From positions 1-64,000 of the forward strand of contig JAGXGC010000035.1 of the NCBI GenBank assembly GCA_024636935.1: 64,000 nucleotides of DNA. Direction: 5' to 3'. Below are positions 29,458 through 37,660 of this stretch, piece by piece (the first letter of the stretch is position 1; each line of letters begins with the position of its first letter). A model generated the notes under the pieces. That model was not told where the DNA came from. It saw only the letters and a list, made by a program, of their open reading frames with translations, and did not search any database. A program made the position numbers and the translations under genes. This DNA is from Sideroxydans sp. Lineage in GTDB: Bacteria; Pseudomonadota; Gammaproteobacteria; Burkholderiales; Gallionellaceae.

Positions 29458-29696
29458 AGATACCAACGAAAGAAGAGATTGCCAGACGGTTAGAGCGTAA
29501 GCGACAAAAGAAAGAAGCAGCCCAAGGGGAGGGCGGTGGCTTTACATATATAGACGAGGAAGAAATCAACTCCTTACACAGCCTCAACCAACTGGCAGAG
29601 CTGGAATCTGTGAGAGAGGGAACGCGGCGGCTGGTGGGGGAGATAGCAAAGGCGGAGGCAGGATTGCGCAAAGTGTGTGGAGGAATGAAAGGCTGA
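29454..29696 (+). CDS. Small charged protein coupled to the relaxase
   Basis: 80 residues. The start overlaps the relaxase stop (ATGA), with GATGAGG just before it, so translation is coupled. The sequence is rich in Lys/Arg/Glu with probable helices at both ends ([16 protein letters not shown] and about 45-75). No family recognised. It is probably a relaxosome accessory, judged only from position and charge. Confidence 0.65.
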   Translation: MKIPTKEEIARRLERKRQKKEAAQGEGGGFTYIDEEEINSLHSLNQLAELESVREGTRRLVGEIAKAEAGLRKVCGGMKG

Positions 29697-29860
29697 GCCC
29701 CATTCAAGTTCTGACTTGTGCGATAATGCGCGGCCTTTCGGTGAGGGGAAACAACCAAGGGATACAAAGAGGGGGTACAAACTTTGTATCAGTGGCTTTC
29801 CCACTTTCTGTAAGTTGTTGTATTGTTTGGCCTTGAAATTTAATGCGGAGGGATTTGGGT

Positions 29861-29879
29861 GTCCCGTCCACTCCGCCAA
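29861..29879 (+). repeat. attR, 19-bp direct repeat of tRNA-Asp 3' end
   Basis: Exact copy of 21194-21212. The bases before it do not extend the tRNA match (GGGTGTCCC here, CGAGTCCC in the tRNA), so the boundary is sharp. The original tRNA terminator follows within 5 bases. Confidence 0.92.
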
Positions 29880-29883
29880 ACAA

Positions 29884-29908
29884 AGGCGAACGAAAGTTCG
29901 CCTTTTTT
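29884..29908 (+). terminator. Displaced tRNA-Asp terminator
   Basis: AGGCGAAC-GAAA-GTTCGCCT followed by a T-run: an 8-bp stem with a stable GAAA tetraloop. It lies immediately after attR, exactly where the terminator of the tRNA-Val/Asp transcript would be before integration. The element has separated it from the tRNAs by 8.7 kb. Confidence 0.85.
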
Positions 29909-29955
29909 CTTATGTGGTGCACGTTTCGCATCAATCTTTTGACACAGGTGTTTCT

Positions 29956-31845
29956 ATGTTCAATTTTGTGCATGAAAGAAAGCGTGTAGTACAGGTCGTA
30001 CTGGCGCTCATCATTTTGCCTTTTGCATTTTGGGGCCTTGATTCGTATCAGAACTCTGGCGATGCCGGAGTGATGGCGACAGTGAACGGCACCAATATCG
30101 GTCAGGCTGAATTCGAGGATGCGCTCATGCAGCAGCGTCGTCGTATGCAAGAACTGGCTGGCGCGAATTTCGATCCAGAATTGTTCGATCGTCCTGAGAT
30201 CAAACGCTCCGTTTTGGAAGGCTTGGCAACACAGCATCTGATGCTCGCAACTGCCAAAGATGAAGGTTTGGCGGTGAGTGATGAGCAGATCGCCCAGATC
30301 ATCGCCAGCGTCGGCGCATTTCAGAAAGACGGTCGTTTCGACAAGCAGATGTATGAAGCTGCCCTGCGAGCCCAAGGAATGTCGCCAGAACTGTTCGAAT
30401 ATCGAGTTCGTCAGGACATCTTGAACCGTCAATTGACCGATGCCTATACACAGAACGGTTTTTCTGCCGAAACGACAGCAGAGAAATTGATCCGTCTCAA
30501 CGAGCAGCAGCGCGTGGTTTCAATCACGACGCTCGGCTTGAGCGACTTCCTGAAAAAGGCGGTCGTGGCTGATGCCGAGGTCAAGAAATATTACGAACAG
30601 AATTCGCAGCAATTCCAAGTGCCGGAACGTGCGCAAGTCGATTATCTGGTTTTTTCTGCCGATGCATTGGCAGAAAAGATCAATCCGACGGCTGCGGAGG
30701 TAAAGGGATACTACGACGAGCATCTGGGCGAATTTAGTACACAAGAGCAACGTCAGGCTTCCCACATTCTGATCTCGGTCGCAACACAAGCTAGCGATGC
30801 GGAAAAGCAGGCGGCCAAACAACAAGCTGAGCAACTGCTGGCAGATGTGAAGGCTGCGCCTTCCAAGTTCGCTGCTATAGCCAAAGAGAATTCACAAGAT
30901 CCCGGTTCGGCAGCGAACGGTGGTGATCTGGGTATGTTCGCTCGCGGCATGATGGTGAAGCAGTTCGATGAGGCGGTGTTCTCCATGAAGGTCGGTCAGA
31001 TCAGCGATCTGGTGCAGACTGATTTCGGATATCACATCATCAAGGTGACAGCAGTCAAAGCTTCCAAAGCGCAACCGCTGAAAGAAGTGAGTGCATTAAT
31101 CGAGCAACGTCTGCGTGCGCAACAATCGGCTGACAAGTTCGCTGAGCTCGCAGAGCGCTTCAACGATATCGTGTATGAGCAGAGTGATAGCCTGGCGCCG
31201 GCAGCCGAACTGGTGGGTGTCAAGGTGGTGTCCGGTACTTGGTTGAGTCGTGACCAGCAGCCGAACGAGCTGTGGACAGCGAAGGCTTTGGAAGCGGTCT
31301 TCTCCGAAGATGCGGTGAAGAACAAGCGCAATACCGCAGCGGTTGAAGTGAAGCCGAATACCTTGTTGGCTGCGCATGTCACGCAGCATCAGGAGGTGAC
31401 GGTGCGCCCTTATGAAGAAGTGGCCTCGGGTATCCGCAAGCTGTTGCAGCACAAAGCTGCGCTGATGGCTGTAGAAGAGCAAGGAAAAGCAACGCTGGCA
31501 GGACTGCAGGGTGGTGAAGCAAAGCGCTTGGTCTGGAAGACAGCGCTGAAGCTGTCGCGTGCTCAGCGTTCCGATCTTGAGCCGACACTGTTGCATCAGA
31601 TATTCCTCGCCGATACCAGAAAATTGCCAGCTTATGTGGGCGTGGTCGATGCGACGAGTGGATATGTCATCGCTCGCATAGACGCAGTAAAAGATGTGGC
31701 AAGCATCGATCCGGCCAAACGCGAGCGTTATGCTCAGCAGATGCGTCAGGTCACCGGAGAGGCATTGTTGGCTGCCTATCTGATGGATGCCAAAGCAGGT
31801 GCTGATATCTCGATTAAGGCTTTTGCTAACGAAAGCACCAAATAA
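29956..31845 (+). CDS. ppiD: PpiD-like periplasmic folding chaperone, SurA_N/parvulin type
   Basis: 629 residues (E. coli PpiD has 623). ATG 29956 ([13 protein letters not shown]) is chosen; the frame is open into the att region, but that part is not protein-like. One N-terminal membrane anchor (about 12-35, [15 protein letters not shown]), then a SurA_N-type chaperone region. One parvulin domain (about 262-360) runs from [12 protein letters not shown] to [11 protein letters not shown], and a C-terminal helical lobe follows. It is anchored in the inner membrane facing the periplasm and meets secreted proteins leaving SecYEG. It lies just right of the mobile element. Confidence 0.92.
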   Translation: MFNFVHERKRVVQVVLALIILPFAFWGLDSYQNSGDAGVMATVNGTNIGQAEFEDALMQQRRRMQELAGANFDPELFDRPEIKRSVLEGLATQHLMLATAKDEGLAVSDEQIAQIIASVGAFQKDGRFDKQMYEAALRAQGMSPELFEYRVRQDILNRQLTDAYTQNGFSAETTAEKLIRLNEQQRVVSITTLGLSDFLKKAVVADAEVKKYYEQNSQQFQVPERAQVDYLVFSADALAEKINPTAAEVKGYYDEHLGEFSTQEQRQASHILISVATQASDAEKQAAKQQAEQLLADVKAAPSKFAAIAKENSQDPGSAANGGDLGMFARGMMVKQFDEAVFSMKVGQISDLVQTDFGYHIIKVTAVKASKAQPLKEVSALIEQRLRAQQSADKFAELAERFNDIVYEQSDSLAPAAELVGVKVVSGTWLSRDQQPNELWTAKALEAVFSEDAVKNKRNTAAVEVKPNTLLAAHVTQHQEVTVRPYEEVASGIRKLLQHKAALMAVEEQGKATLAGLQGGEAKRLVWKTALKLSRAQRSDLEPTLLHQIFLADTRKLPAYVGVVDATSGYVIARIDAVKDVASIDPAKRERYAQQMRQVTGEALLAAYLMDAKAGADISIKAFANESTK

Positions 31846-31866
31846 GCATATTTTTAGTATCAAGAA

Positions 31867-31893
31867 AACGCCGCTCATCGAGCGGCGTTTTTT
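31867..31893 (+). terminator. Terminator of ppiD
   Basis: AACGCCGCTC-ATC-GAGCGGCGTT, a perfect 10-bp stem with a 3-base loop, then TTTT. It lies 22 bases after the ppiD stop. Confidence 0.9.
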
Positions 31894-31954
31894 ATTGTAA
31901 AAAGCCTTTGGGAATGCCGGTCAAGGCGCATCGCATCGGGGTGTCGCTATCGTA

Positions 31955-31960
31955 TATAAT
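31955..31960 (+). promoter_or_regulatory. Possible -10 box of the ccm operon promoter
   Basis: A perfect TATAAT lies 39 bases before the ccmA ATG and downstream of the ppiD terminator, so a promoter is required here. No good -35 box is seen at 16-18 bases upstream, which suggests dependence on an activator or a weak promoter. Confidence 0.45.
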
Positions 31961-31998
31961 CCCGCGTTCTTTTTTACTGAGCCGAACCTGCAGAGTCT

Positions 31999-32628
31999 AT
32001 GCAAGCGTCCCCGAAACTGGAAGTGATCGATCTGGCCTGTGAGCGTGGCGACCAACGCCTGTTCAGCGGTCTCAGCTTCACGCTCTCCAGCGGCGAGCTG
32101 ATGCAAGTGCAGGGCGAGAACGGCAAAGGCAAGACCACGTTGTTGCGTGCACTGTGCGGCTTCGTGCAGCCGGTGGCCGGTGCGGTGCACTGGTGTGGAC
32201 GCAATGTCGAAGAATGGGACGAAGATTTTCACGCACAGACTTGCTACCTTGGTCACCTGAATGCGATCAAGGATGAATTGAGTGCACTGGAGAATCTGCT
32301 GCTGACTGCTGGCTTGGCCGGTGTTCAACTCAGCGAAAAAACAGCTCTGGAAGCGCTACGTCGCATGGGTTTGCGTCGCAAGGAACATCTGCCGGTGCGC
32401 GTGCTGTCGCAGGGGCAACGTCGTCGTGTCGCACTGAGTCGCTTGCTGGTTGTCGATGCCACGTTGTGGATATTGGACGAGCCTTTGACCGCACTTGATG
32501 TGGGGGCAGTTGACCTTATGCAGGAACTTATTGGAGAACATCTGTCGAACGGTGGCATGGCGATATTCACCACGCATCAACCTTTGCATGTGGCGGGTAT
32601 CGAAACGCGGGAATTGTTGCTGTCATGA
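31999..32628 (+). CDS. ccmA: Cytochrome c biogenesis ABC transporter ATP-binding protein
   Basis: 209 residues. ATPase of the CcmABCD complex that releases holo-CcmE after heme loading. Walker A is GENGKGKTTLLR (about 37-48), the signature is LSQGQRRRVALSRLL and Walker B is LWILDEPLTALD. The signature begins LSQGQ rather than LSGGQ, as is usual for CcmA. The stop overlaps ccmB by 4 bases. First gene of a complete nine-gene system I operon. Confidence 0.96.
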   Translation: MQASPKLEVIDLACERGDQRLFSGLSFTLSSGELMQVQGENGKGKTTLLRALCGFVQPVAGAVHWCGRNVEEWDEDFHAQTCYLGHLNAIKDELSALENLLLTAGLAGVQLSEKTALEALRRMGLRRKEHLPVRVLSQGQRRRVALSRLLVVDATLWILDEPLTALDVGAVDLMQELIGEHLSNGGMAIFTTHQPLHVAGIETRELLLS

Positions 32629-33308
32629 GCCGTCTTTCTGTGTTCGGTTTATTGGGTTTAGTGATCAAGCGTGATCTGTTGCTGGCGATGCGTCGCCGTG
32701 CGGACGTGCTGACCACACTGATATTTTTTGTGATGGTGGTCAGTCTGTTCCCGCTGGGTGTTGGGCCTGAGCCGGATATGTTGCGCAAGATGGCTGGTGG
32801 TGTGTTGTGGGTCGCCGCTTTGCTGTCATCGATGTTGTCGCTGCCGCGCATGTTCTCGGCAGACCATATCGACGGTACGCTGGAGCAGATGATGTTGGCA
32901 CCGCAATCGCTGACCGTGATGGTGTTGGGCAAGATCGTCGCACACTGGATGTTGTCCGGTCTGCCGCTGGTGTTGATCGCGCCGGTGCTGGGCTTGCAGT
33001 TCGACATGCCGGCAGACGCGATCGGTATATTGATGCTGGCGTTGTTGTTGGGTACGCCGGTGCTGAGCATGATCGGTGCAGTCGGCGCGGCGCTGACCTT
33101 GGGTTTGCGCGGTGGCGGTGTGCTGGTGTCATTGCTGGTGTTGCCGTTGACGATCCCTGTGCTGATCTTTGGCGCGGGGGCAGTCGAAGCAGTAAGTGGT
33201 GGTATGGACGCGGCATCCAATTTGTCGTTGTTGGGTGCGTTCTTGTTGTTTGCGCTGGTGTTCTCGCCCTTTGTGGCAGCCCAAGCGTTGCGAATTTCGA
33301 TGGAGTGA
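32625..33308 (+). CDS. ccmB: Heme exporter membrane protein CcmB
   Basis: 227 residues with six predicted transmembrane helices, almost wholly hydrophobic. The conserved N-terminal VIKRDLLLAMRRRADV and the segment FSADHIDGTLEQMMLAPQS are typical of CcmB. It pairs with CcmA as the ABC permease in the inner membrane. The ATG overlaps the ccmA stop. Intact. Confidence 0.95.
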   Translation: MSRLSVFGLLGLVIKRDLLLAMRRRADVLTTLIFFVMVVSLFPLGVGPEPDMLRKMAGGVLWVAALLSSMLSLPRMFSADHIDGTLEQMMLAPQSLTVMVLGKIVAHWMLSGLPLVLIAPVLGLQFDMPADAIGILMLALLLGTPVLSMIGAVGAALTLGLRGGGVLVSLLVLPLTIPVLIFGAGAVEAVSGGMDAASNLSLLGAFLLFALVFSPFVAAQALRISME

Positions 33309-33314
33309 TGAAGA

Positions 33315-34052
33315 TTGGCGATCAACTGGTTTAAATATTCTGCTCCCTCCACCTTCTACGGTTTGGCGGGAAAACTGACTCCTTGGTTCGCGTGGCCTGC
33401 AGCGTTGCTGTTCGCAGTCGGACTGTATATCGGCTTCTTCGTTGCGCCGACCGACGCGATTCAAAGTGAGGCCTACCGCATCATATTCATCCATGTGCCG
33501 GCCTCCATCCTGTCCATGTTCCTCTACCTCATCATGGCCGGCTATGCAGCTCTCGGTCTGATCTTCAAGACACGCCTCTCTTCCATGATGGCCTCCGCAC
33601 TGGCACCGACTGGTGCACTGTTCGCGCTCATCTCCTTGTGGACCGGCGCGCTGTGGGGCAAGCCGATGTGGGGTGCCTGGTGGGTGTGGGATGCACGCCT
33701 GACATCTGAACTGATCCTGCTGTTCCTCTATCTCGGCTTCATCGCCCTGCAGGCTTCCATCGAAGATCCGCGCCGTGCGGACAAGGCCAGCGCCTTGCTC
33801 GCCATCGTCGGCTCGGTGAACGTGCCCATCATCTATTACTCCGTGCAGTGGTGGAACACCCTGCATCAGGGCGCGACCATCAAGATGACCGGCACCAGCA
33901 TGCATGTCGCCATGCAGCAATCCATGTTCACCGTGCTGGTCGCTTGCTGGTTGTATGCCATCGCAATGGGGCTGTCGCGCGTACGCAGCATCATCCTCGA
34001 GCGTGAAGCGAATACGCAGTGGGTCAAGGAATTGCCGGAGGTGAAACAATGA
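33315..34052 (+). CDS. ccmC: Heme-handling membrane protein CcmC
   Basis: 245 residues. The TTG at 33315 is the likely start: it gives MAINWFKYSAPSTFYGLAGK, the normal CcmC beginning, and GGAG precedes it. Six transmembrane helices. The tryptophan-rich heme-binding WWD domain is WGKPMWGAWWVWDARLTSE, flanked by the histidines that ligate heme (FIHVPASI and the later MHVAMQQS). It attaches heme to CcmE. The stop overlaps the ccmD ATG. Confidence 0.95.
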   Translation: MAINWFKYSAPSTFYGLAGKLTPWFAWPAALLFAVGLYIGFFVAPTDAIQSEAYRIIFIHVPASILSMFLYLIMAGYAALGLIFKTRLSSMMASALAPTGALFALISLWTGALWGKPMWGAWWVWDARLTSELILLFLYLGFIALQASIEDPRRADKASALLAIVGSVNVPIIYYSVQWWNTLHQGATIKMTGTSMHVAMQQSMFTVLVACWLYAIAMGLSRVRSIILEREANTQWVKELPEVKQ

Positions 34053-34213
34053 GCATGTCCGAATTCTTTTACATGAACGGCTACGCGTTCTACGTGTGGG
34101 GCTCATATGGCCTGACACTGTTGGTGTTTCTGATCGAGGTTGCCATGGTCAGGCACAGAAGGCAGTTGGCATTGCGCCAGTTGCGATTGATGAACGAAAG
34201 CGGGGATGAGTGA
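34049..34213 (+). CDS. ccmD: Heme exporter small protein CcmD
   Basis: 54 residues. ATG 34049 overlaps the ccmC stop (ATGA). One transmembrane helix (about 15-33, WGSYGLTLLVFLIEVAMV) is followed by a basic tail RHRRQLALRQLRL, the usual CcmD plan. It helps holo-CcmE leave the CcmABC complex. The stop overlaps the ccmE start by one base. Confidence 0.9.
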   Translation: MSMSEFFYMNGYAFYVWGSYGLTLLVFLIEVAMVRHRRQLALRQLRLMNESGDE

Positions 34214-34680
34214 TGACACCGAGACAGAAACGACTTGCCTGGATATTGATAGGCGTGGGCCTCGTAGCGGCGGCGGTAGGGCTGGTGCTGTTCGCTTTGA
34301 AGAACAACGTCAGCCTATATTTCACCCCGACTCAGGTCTACAACAAGGAAGCGCCGCAAGCTCGCAACTTCCGCATCGGCGGCATGGTTGAGGAGGGTAG
34401 TGTGCAACGCCAGAAGGACGGACTGACCGTGCACTTCAAGATCACCGACACTGCGAATGCTATGGAAGTGGTATACAAAGGCATACTGCCCGACCTGTTC
34501 AAAGAAGGTAAGGGTGTGGTCGCACAAGGCAAGCTGAATTCAGAAAACATCTTCGAGGCCGAAGAAGTTCTGGCCAAGCATGACGAGAACTACATGCCAC
34601 CCGAGGCAATGGACGCGATCAAAAAAGCAGAAGACGCCAAGGCCGCATCCGGCAACGCAACACCCGCAGCCACCAAATAA
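34213..34680 (+). CDS. ccmE: Heme chaperone CcmE
   Basis: 155 residues. One N-terminal membrane anchor (about 10-28), then an OB-fold periplasmic domain. The heme-binding His123 lies in LAKHDENYMPPE, which matches the HxxxY form of CcmE. It carries heme covalently from CcmC to the CcmF/H ligase. The Lys/Ala-rich C-terminal tail is probably flexible. ATG 34213 overlaps the ccmD stop (TGATG). Confidence 0.96.
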   Translation: MTPRQKRLAWILIGVGLVAAAVGLVLFALKNNVSLYFTPTQVYNKEAPQARNFRIGGMVEEGSVQRQKDGLTVHFKITDTANAMEVVYKGILPDLFKEGKGVVAQGKLNSENIFEAEEVLAKHDENYMPPEAMDAIKKAEDAKAASGNATPAATK

Positions 34681-34698
34681 TTTTTAGAAAGTATCCGC

Positions 34699-36678
34699 AT
34701 GATTCCAGAGATCGGTAATTTCGCACTCGTTGTCGCACTGTTCATCGCCATCATTCAAGGTGTGTTGCCTATTTACGGCGCAGCGCGTGGAAACGAGGTT
34801 TTGATGGGGACTGCCCGCACGCTGGCGATAGGGCAGTTCTTGATTGTCGGCATTGCCTTTGCCTGCCTCACCTACTCTTTCATCATTAACGACTTCTCGG
34901 TGCTCTACGTCGCGCAGCATTCCAATTCGCAACTGCCGATCGCCTATCGTGTGGCGGCGGTTTGGGGTGGTCACGAAGGTTCTTTGTTGCTGTGGGCTTT
35001 CATCCTGACGCTGTGGACATTCTCCGTTGCCGTGTTCAGCAAACACTTGCCCCAAGAGATGGTGGCGCGTGTGCTCGGTGTGATGGGTCTGGTCTCGGTT
35101 GGTTTCCTGCTGTTCATGCTGTTCACTTCCGATCCCTTCGATCGTCTGCTGCCGGCCGCACTGGATGGTCGCGATCTGAATCCGCTGCTGCAAGACCCCG
35201 GTCTGGTGATCCATCCGCCGATGTTGTACATGGGTTACGTCGGCTTCTCCGTCGCGTTCGCTTTTGCGCTGTCCGCATTGCTGGGCGGCAAGCTGGATTC
35301 CACTTGGGCGCGCTGGTCGCGTCCGTGGACGACCATCGCTTGGGTGTTCATGACCATCGGTATCGCACTCGGAAGTTGGTGGGCGTATTACGAATTGGGC
35401 TGGGGCGGTTGGTGGTTCTGGGACCCGGTCGAGAACGCCTCCTTCATGCCCTGGTTGGTTGGCACTGCATTGATCCACTCGCTGGCCGTCACTGAAAAGC
35501 GCGGTGCATTCAAGAGCTGGACTGTGCTGCTCGCCATCGCCGCTTTCTCGCTGTCGCTGCTGGGCACCTTCCTCGTGCGTTCCGGCGTGCTGACTTCGGT
35601 GCACGCTTTCGCCACCGACCCCGAGCGCGGCGTGTTCATCCTGTCCTTCCTGGTCATCGTGATCGGCGCTTCGCTGCTGTTGTTCGCTTGGCGTGCGCCC
35701 AAGGTCGGTTTGGGTGGCAAGTTCGACATCATCTCGCGCGAATCCATGCTGCTGAGCAACAACGTATTGTTGTCTGTCGCTTCCGCATCGGTGTTCCTCG
35801 GTACGCTGTATCCCTTGTTCATGGATGCGCTTGGCTTTGGCAAGCTGTCGGTCGGCCCGCCTTACTTCAATACCGTTTTCGTACCGCTCATGGTGCCGCT
35901 GGTGATGATGATGGGTCTGGGCCCCGTGGCGCGCTGGAAGAAAGCTAGCCTGCCCGATATCTGGATCCGTGTGCGCTGGGCGCTGGCAGCAAGCATGGTG
36001 ATCGCCATCCTGTTGCCGCTGGTGATGGGTGAATGGACGCCGATTGTTGGTCTAGGCATTTTGCTGGCCGCTTGGGTCATCACCACCGGATTCCTCGATC
36101 TGAAACGACGCATGGGCAGCGAAGGCAGCTTCATGCAGCGTCTCAAGGTGCCGTCGCGCAGCTACTACGGCATGCAACTGGCCCACTTCGGCATCGCCGT
36201 GTTCATCATCGGCGTTACGCTGGTGAAGGGCTACGAGAGCGAGCGTGACGTGCGCATGGATGTTGGCGACACGCTCACCACCGGTGGTTACGTGTTCCGT
36301 TTCGACGGTGTGACCGAAGTAGAAGGCCCGAACTACGTTGCAGCGCGCGGTATCGTCAGCGTCAGCAAAGACGGCAAGCCGCTCACAGTGCTGCATCCAG
36401 AGAAACGCCAGTACAACGCATCCGGCATGCCCATGACTGAAGCTGCCATCGATACCGGCTTCCTGCGCGACCTGTATGTATCGCTTGGTGAGCCCATTCC
36501 CGATAGCGAAGCCTGGGCTGTGCGCATCTACCTCAAGCCCTTTGTCGATTGGATCTGGGCCGGCTGTTTGTTTATGGCACTGGGCGGTTTGCTCGCAGTG
36601 ACAGATCGTCGTTATCGCATCAAGGCACGCAAAGCTGAGACGACAACCCCGAAAACTCTGGAGGAGCAGACAGCATGA
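34699..36678 (+). CDS. ccmF: Cytochrome c heme lyase subunit CcmF
   Basis: 659 residues, a polytopic membrane protein with about 15 helices. The WWD heme-handling domain is visible as GWGGWWFWDPVENASFMPW, with the flanking WGGHEGSLLLW and LVIHPPMLYMGYVGFS blocks (His ligands). It reduces and attaches heme to apocytochrome c with CcmH/CcmI. Its length matches the family. The stop overlaps ccmG by 4 bases. Confidence 0.96.
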   Translation: MIPEIGNFALVVALFIAIIQGVLPIYGAARGNEVLMGTARTLAIGQFLIVGIAFACLTYSFIINDFSVLYVAQHSNSQLPIAYRVAAVWGGHEGSLLLWAFILTLWTFSVAVFSKHLPQEMVARVLGVMGLVSVGFLLFMLFTSDPFDRLLPAALDGRDLNPLLQDPGLVIHPPMLYMGYVGFSVAFAFALSALLGGKLDSTWARWSRPWTTIAWVFMTIGIALGSWWAYYELGWGGWWFWDPVENASFMPWLVGTALIHSLAVTEKRGAFKSWTVLLAIAAFSLSLLGTFLVRSGVLTSVHAFATDPERGVFILSFLVIVIGASLLLFAWRAPKVGLGGKFDIISRESMLLSNNVLLSVASASVFLGTLYPLFMDALGFGKLSVGPPYFNTVFVPLMVPLVMMMGLGPVARWKKASLPDIWIRVRWALAASMVIAILLPLVMGEWTPIVGLGILLAAWVITTGFLDLKRRMGSEGSFMQRLKVPSRSYYGMQLAHFGIAVFIIGVTLVKGYESERDVRMDVGDTLTTGGYVFRFDGVTEVEGPNYVAARGIVSVSKDGKPLTVLHPEKRQYNASGMPMTEAAIDTGFLRDLYVSLGEPIPDSEAWAVRIYLKPFVDWIWAGCLFMALGGLLAVTDRRYRIKARKAETTTPKTLEEQTA

Positions 36679-37202
36679 TGCGTTTCCTGTTACCACTGGT
36701 CATCTTCGTTGTACTCGCAGGTTTTCTGTTCGTCGGCCTCAGCCTGAACCCGCGTGAAGTACCGTCTCCGTTGATCGACAAACCTGCACCGGCTTTTACC
36801 CTGCCACAGTTGCATGAAGAGAAAAAACAATTCTCGCCAGCCGACATGAAAGGAAAAGTCTGGCTGCTCAACGTATGGGCCTCCTGGTGCGTATCCTGCC
36901 GTGAAGAGCATCCCGTGCTGATGGCCTTGTCGCAGCAGAACATCGTGCCGATCTACGGCCTCGACTACAAAGACAAACCCGAAGACGGCAAGATGTGGCT
37001 GGCGCGCGGTGGTGATCCCTACGTGCTGAGTGTGATGGATCGTGAAGGCCGCATCGGTATCGACTATGGCGTATATGGCGTGCCGGAAACCTACGTCATC
37101 GATAAACAAGGTGTCATCCGCTACAAACAGATCGGTCCTGTCAATCAGCAGAATCTGAGCGAGAAGATATTGCCTCTAGTCGCGGAGCTGCAAAAACAAT
37201 GA
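36675..37202 (+). CDS. ccmG: Thiol:disulfide oxidoreductase CcmG/DsbE
   Basis: 175 residues. An N-terminal anchor (about 1-22) precedes a thioredoxin fold. The redox motif is WASWCVSCREEHP with Cys72 and Cys75. The cis-proline region is YGVYGVPETYVID, and the GVYGVPE block is typical of CcmG. It keeps apocytochrome c or CcmH thiols reduced in the periplasm. The ATG overlaps the ccmF stop and its own stop overlaps ccmH. Confidence 0.95.
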   Translation: MMRFLLPLVIFVVLAGFLFVGLSLNPREVPSPLIDKPAPAFTLPQLHEEKKQFSPADMKGKVWLLNVWASWCVSCREEHPVLMALSQQNIVPIYGLDYKDKPEDGKMWLARGGDPYVLSVMDREGRIGIDYGVYGVPETYVIDKQGVIRYKQIGPVNQQNLSEKILPLVAELQKQ

Positions 37203-37660
37203 AAAAGATACTGATCCTCCTGTTCTGCCTGTTGCCTACCTTCTCCTTCGCCGGTGAAGCGCAGGACATGGCCGAAAATCCGGAACTGGAAAAACGCATG
37301 ATCGTGCTGGCCGAAAAGCTGCGCTGTCTGGTGTGCCAAAACGAATCACTCGCAAGCTCGCATGCCGATCTGGCTGAAGACCTGCGCCGCGAAGTGCGTG
37401 AGTTGATGCAAAAAGGGATGAGCGACGATGAGGTCGTCGACTATCTGGTCTCGCGTTATGGTGATTTCGTGCTGTACGACCCGCCGGTGAAGAGCTACAC
37501 CATGTTGTTGTGGTTCGGTCCGTTCGCCCTGTTGCTGGTCGCCGGACTCGGTCTGTTCTTCCAGTTGCGCAAGCGTCGTGAGACCGTGCCCGAAGCCAAC
37601 CTGACTCCTGAAGCGCATCAGCGCGCCGAAGCCCTACTTAAGGAAGAAGAAAAATCATGA
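37199..37660 (+). CDS. ccmH: Cytochrome c maturation protein CcmH (CcmL type)
   Basis: 153 residues. Signal peptide (about 1-17), then the conserved LRCLVCQNESLASSHADLA with Cys43 and Cys46, the thiol pair acting on apocytochrome c. A C-terminal transmembrane helix lies at about 100-122 (LLWFGPFALLLVAGLGLFF). It is the short form; the TPR part is the separate ccmI gene that follows with a 4-base overlap. Confidence 0.94.
   Translation: MKKILILLFCLLPTFSFAGEAQDMAENPELEKRMIVLAEKLRCLVCQNESLASSHADLAEDLRREVRELMQKGMSDDEVVDYLVSRYGDFVLYDPPVKSYTMLLWFGPFALLLVAGLGLFFQLRKRRETVPEANLTPEAHQRAEALLKEEEKS

Larger units (their letters stand above)
21194..29879. mobile_element. 8.7-kb integrative mobilizable element in tRNA-Asp
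   Basis: Bounded by an exact 19-bp direct repeat (21194-21212 and 29861-29879) derived from the 3' end of tRNA-Asp. Order of contents: tyrosine integrase, membrane-anchored protein, a structured non-coding stretch, a single-chain restriction-modification enzyme, an ankyrin protein, then a TraD-like accessory (minus) and a MobA/MobL relaxase (plus) flanking a likely oriT, and a small coiled-coil protein. There are no type IV secretion or coupling genes, so transfer would need a helper. Base use appears more AT-rich than the flanking chromosome. It is complete at both ends and its genes look intact, so it may still be mobile. Confidence 0.9.
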
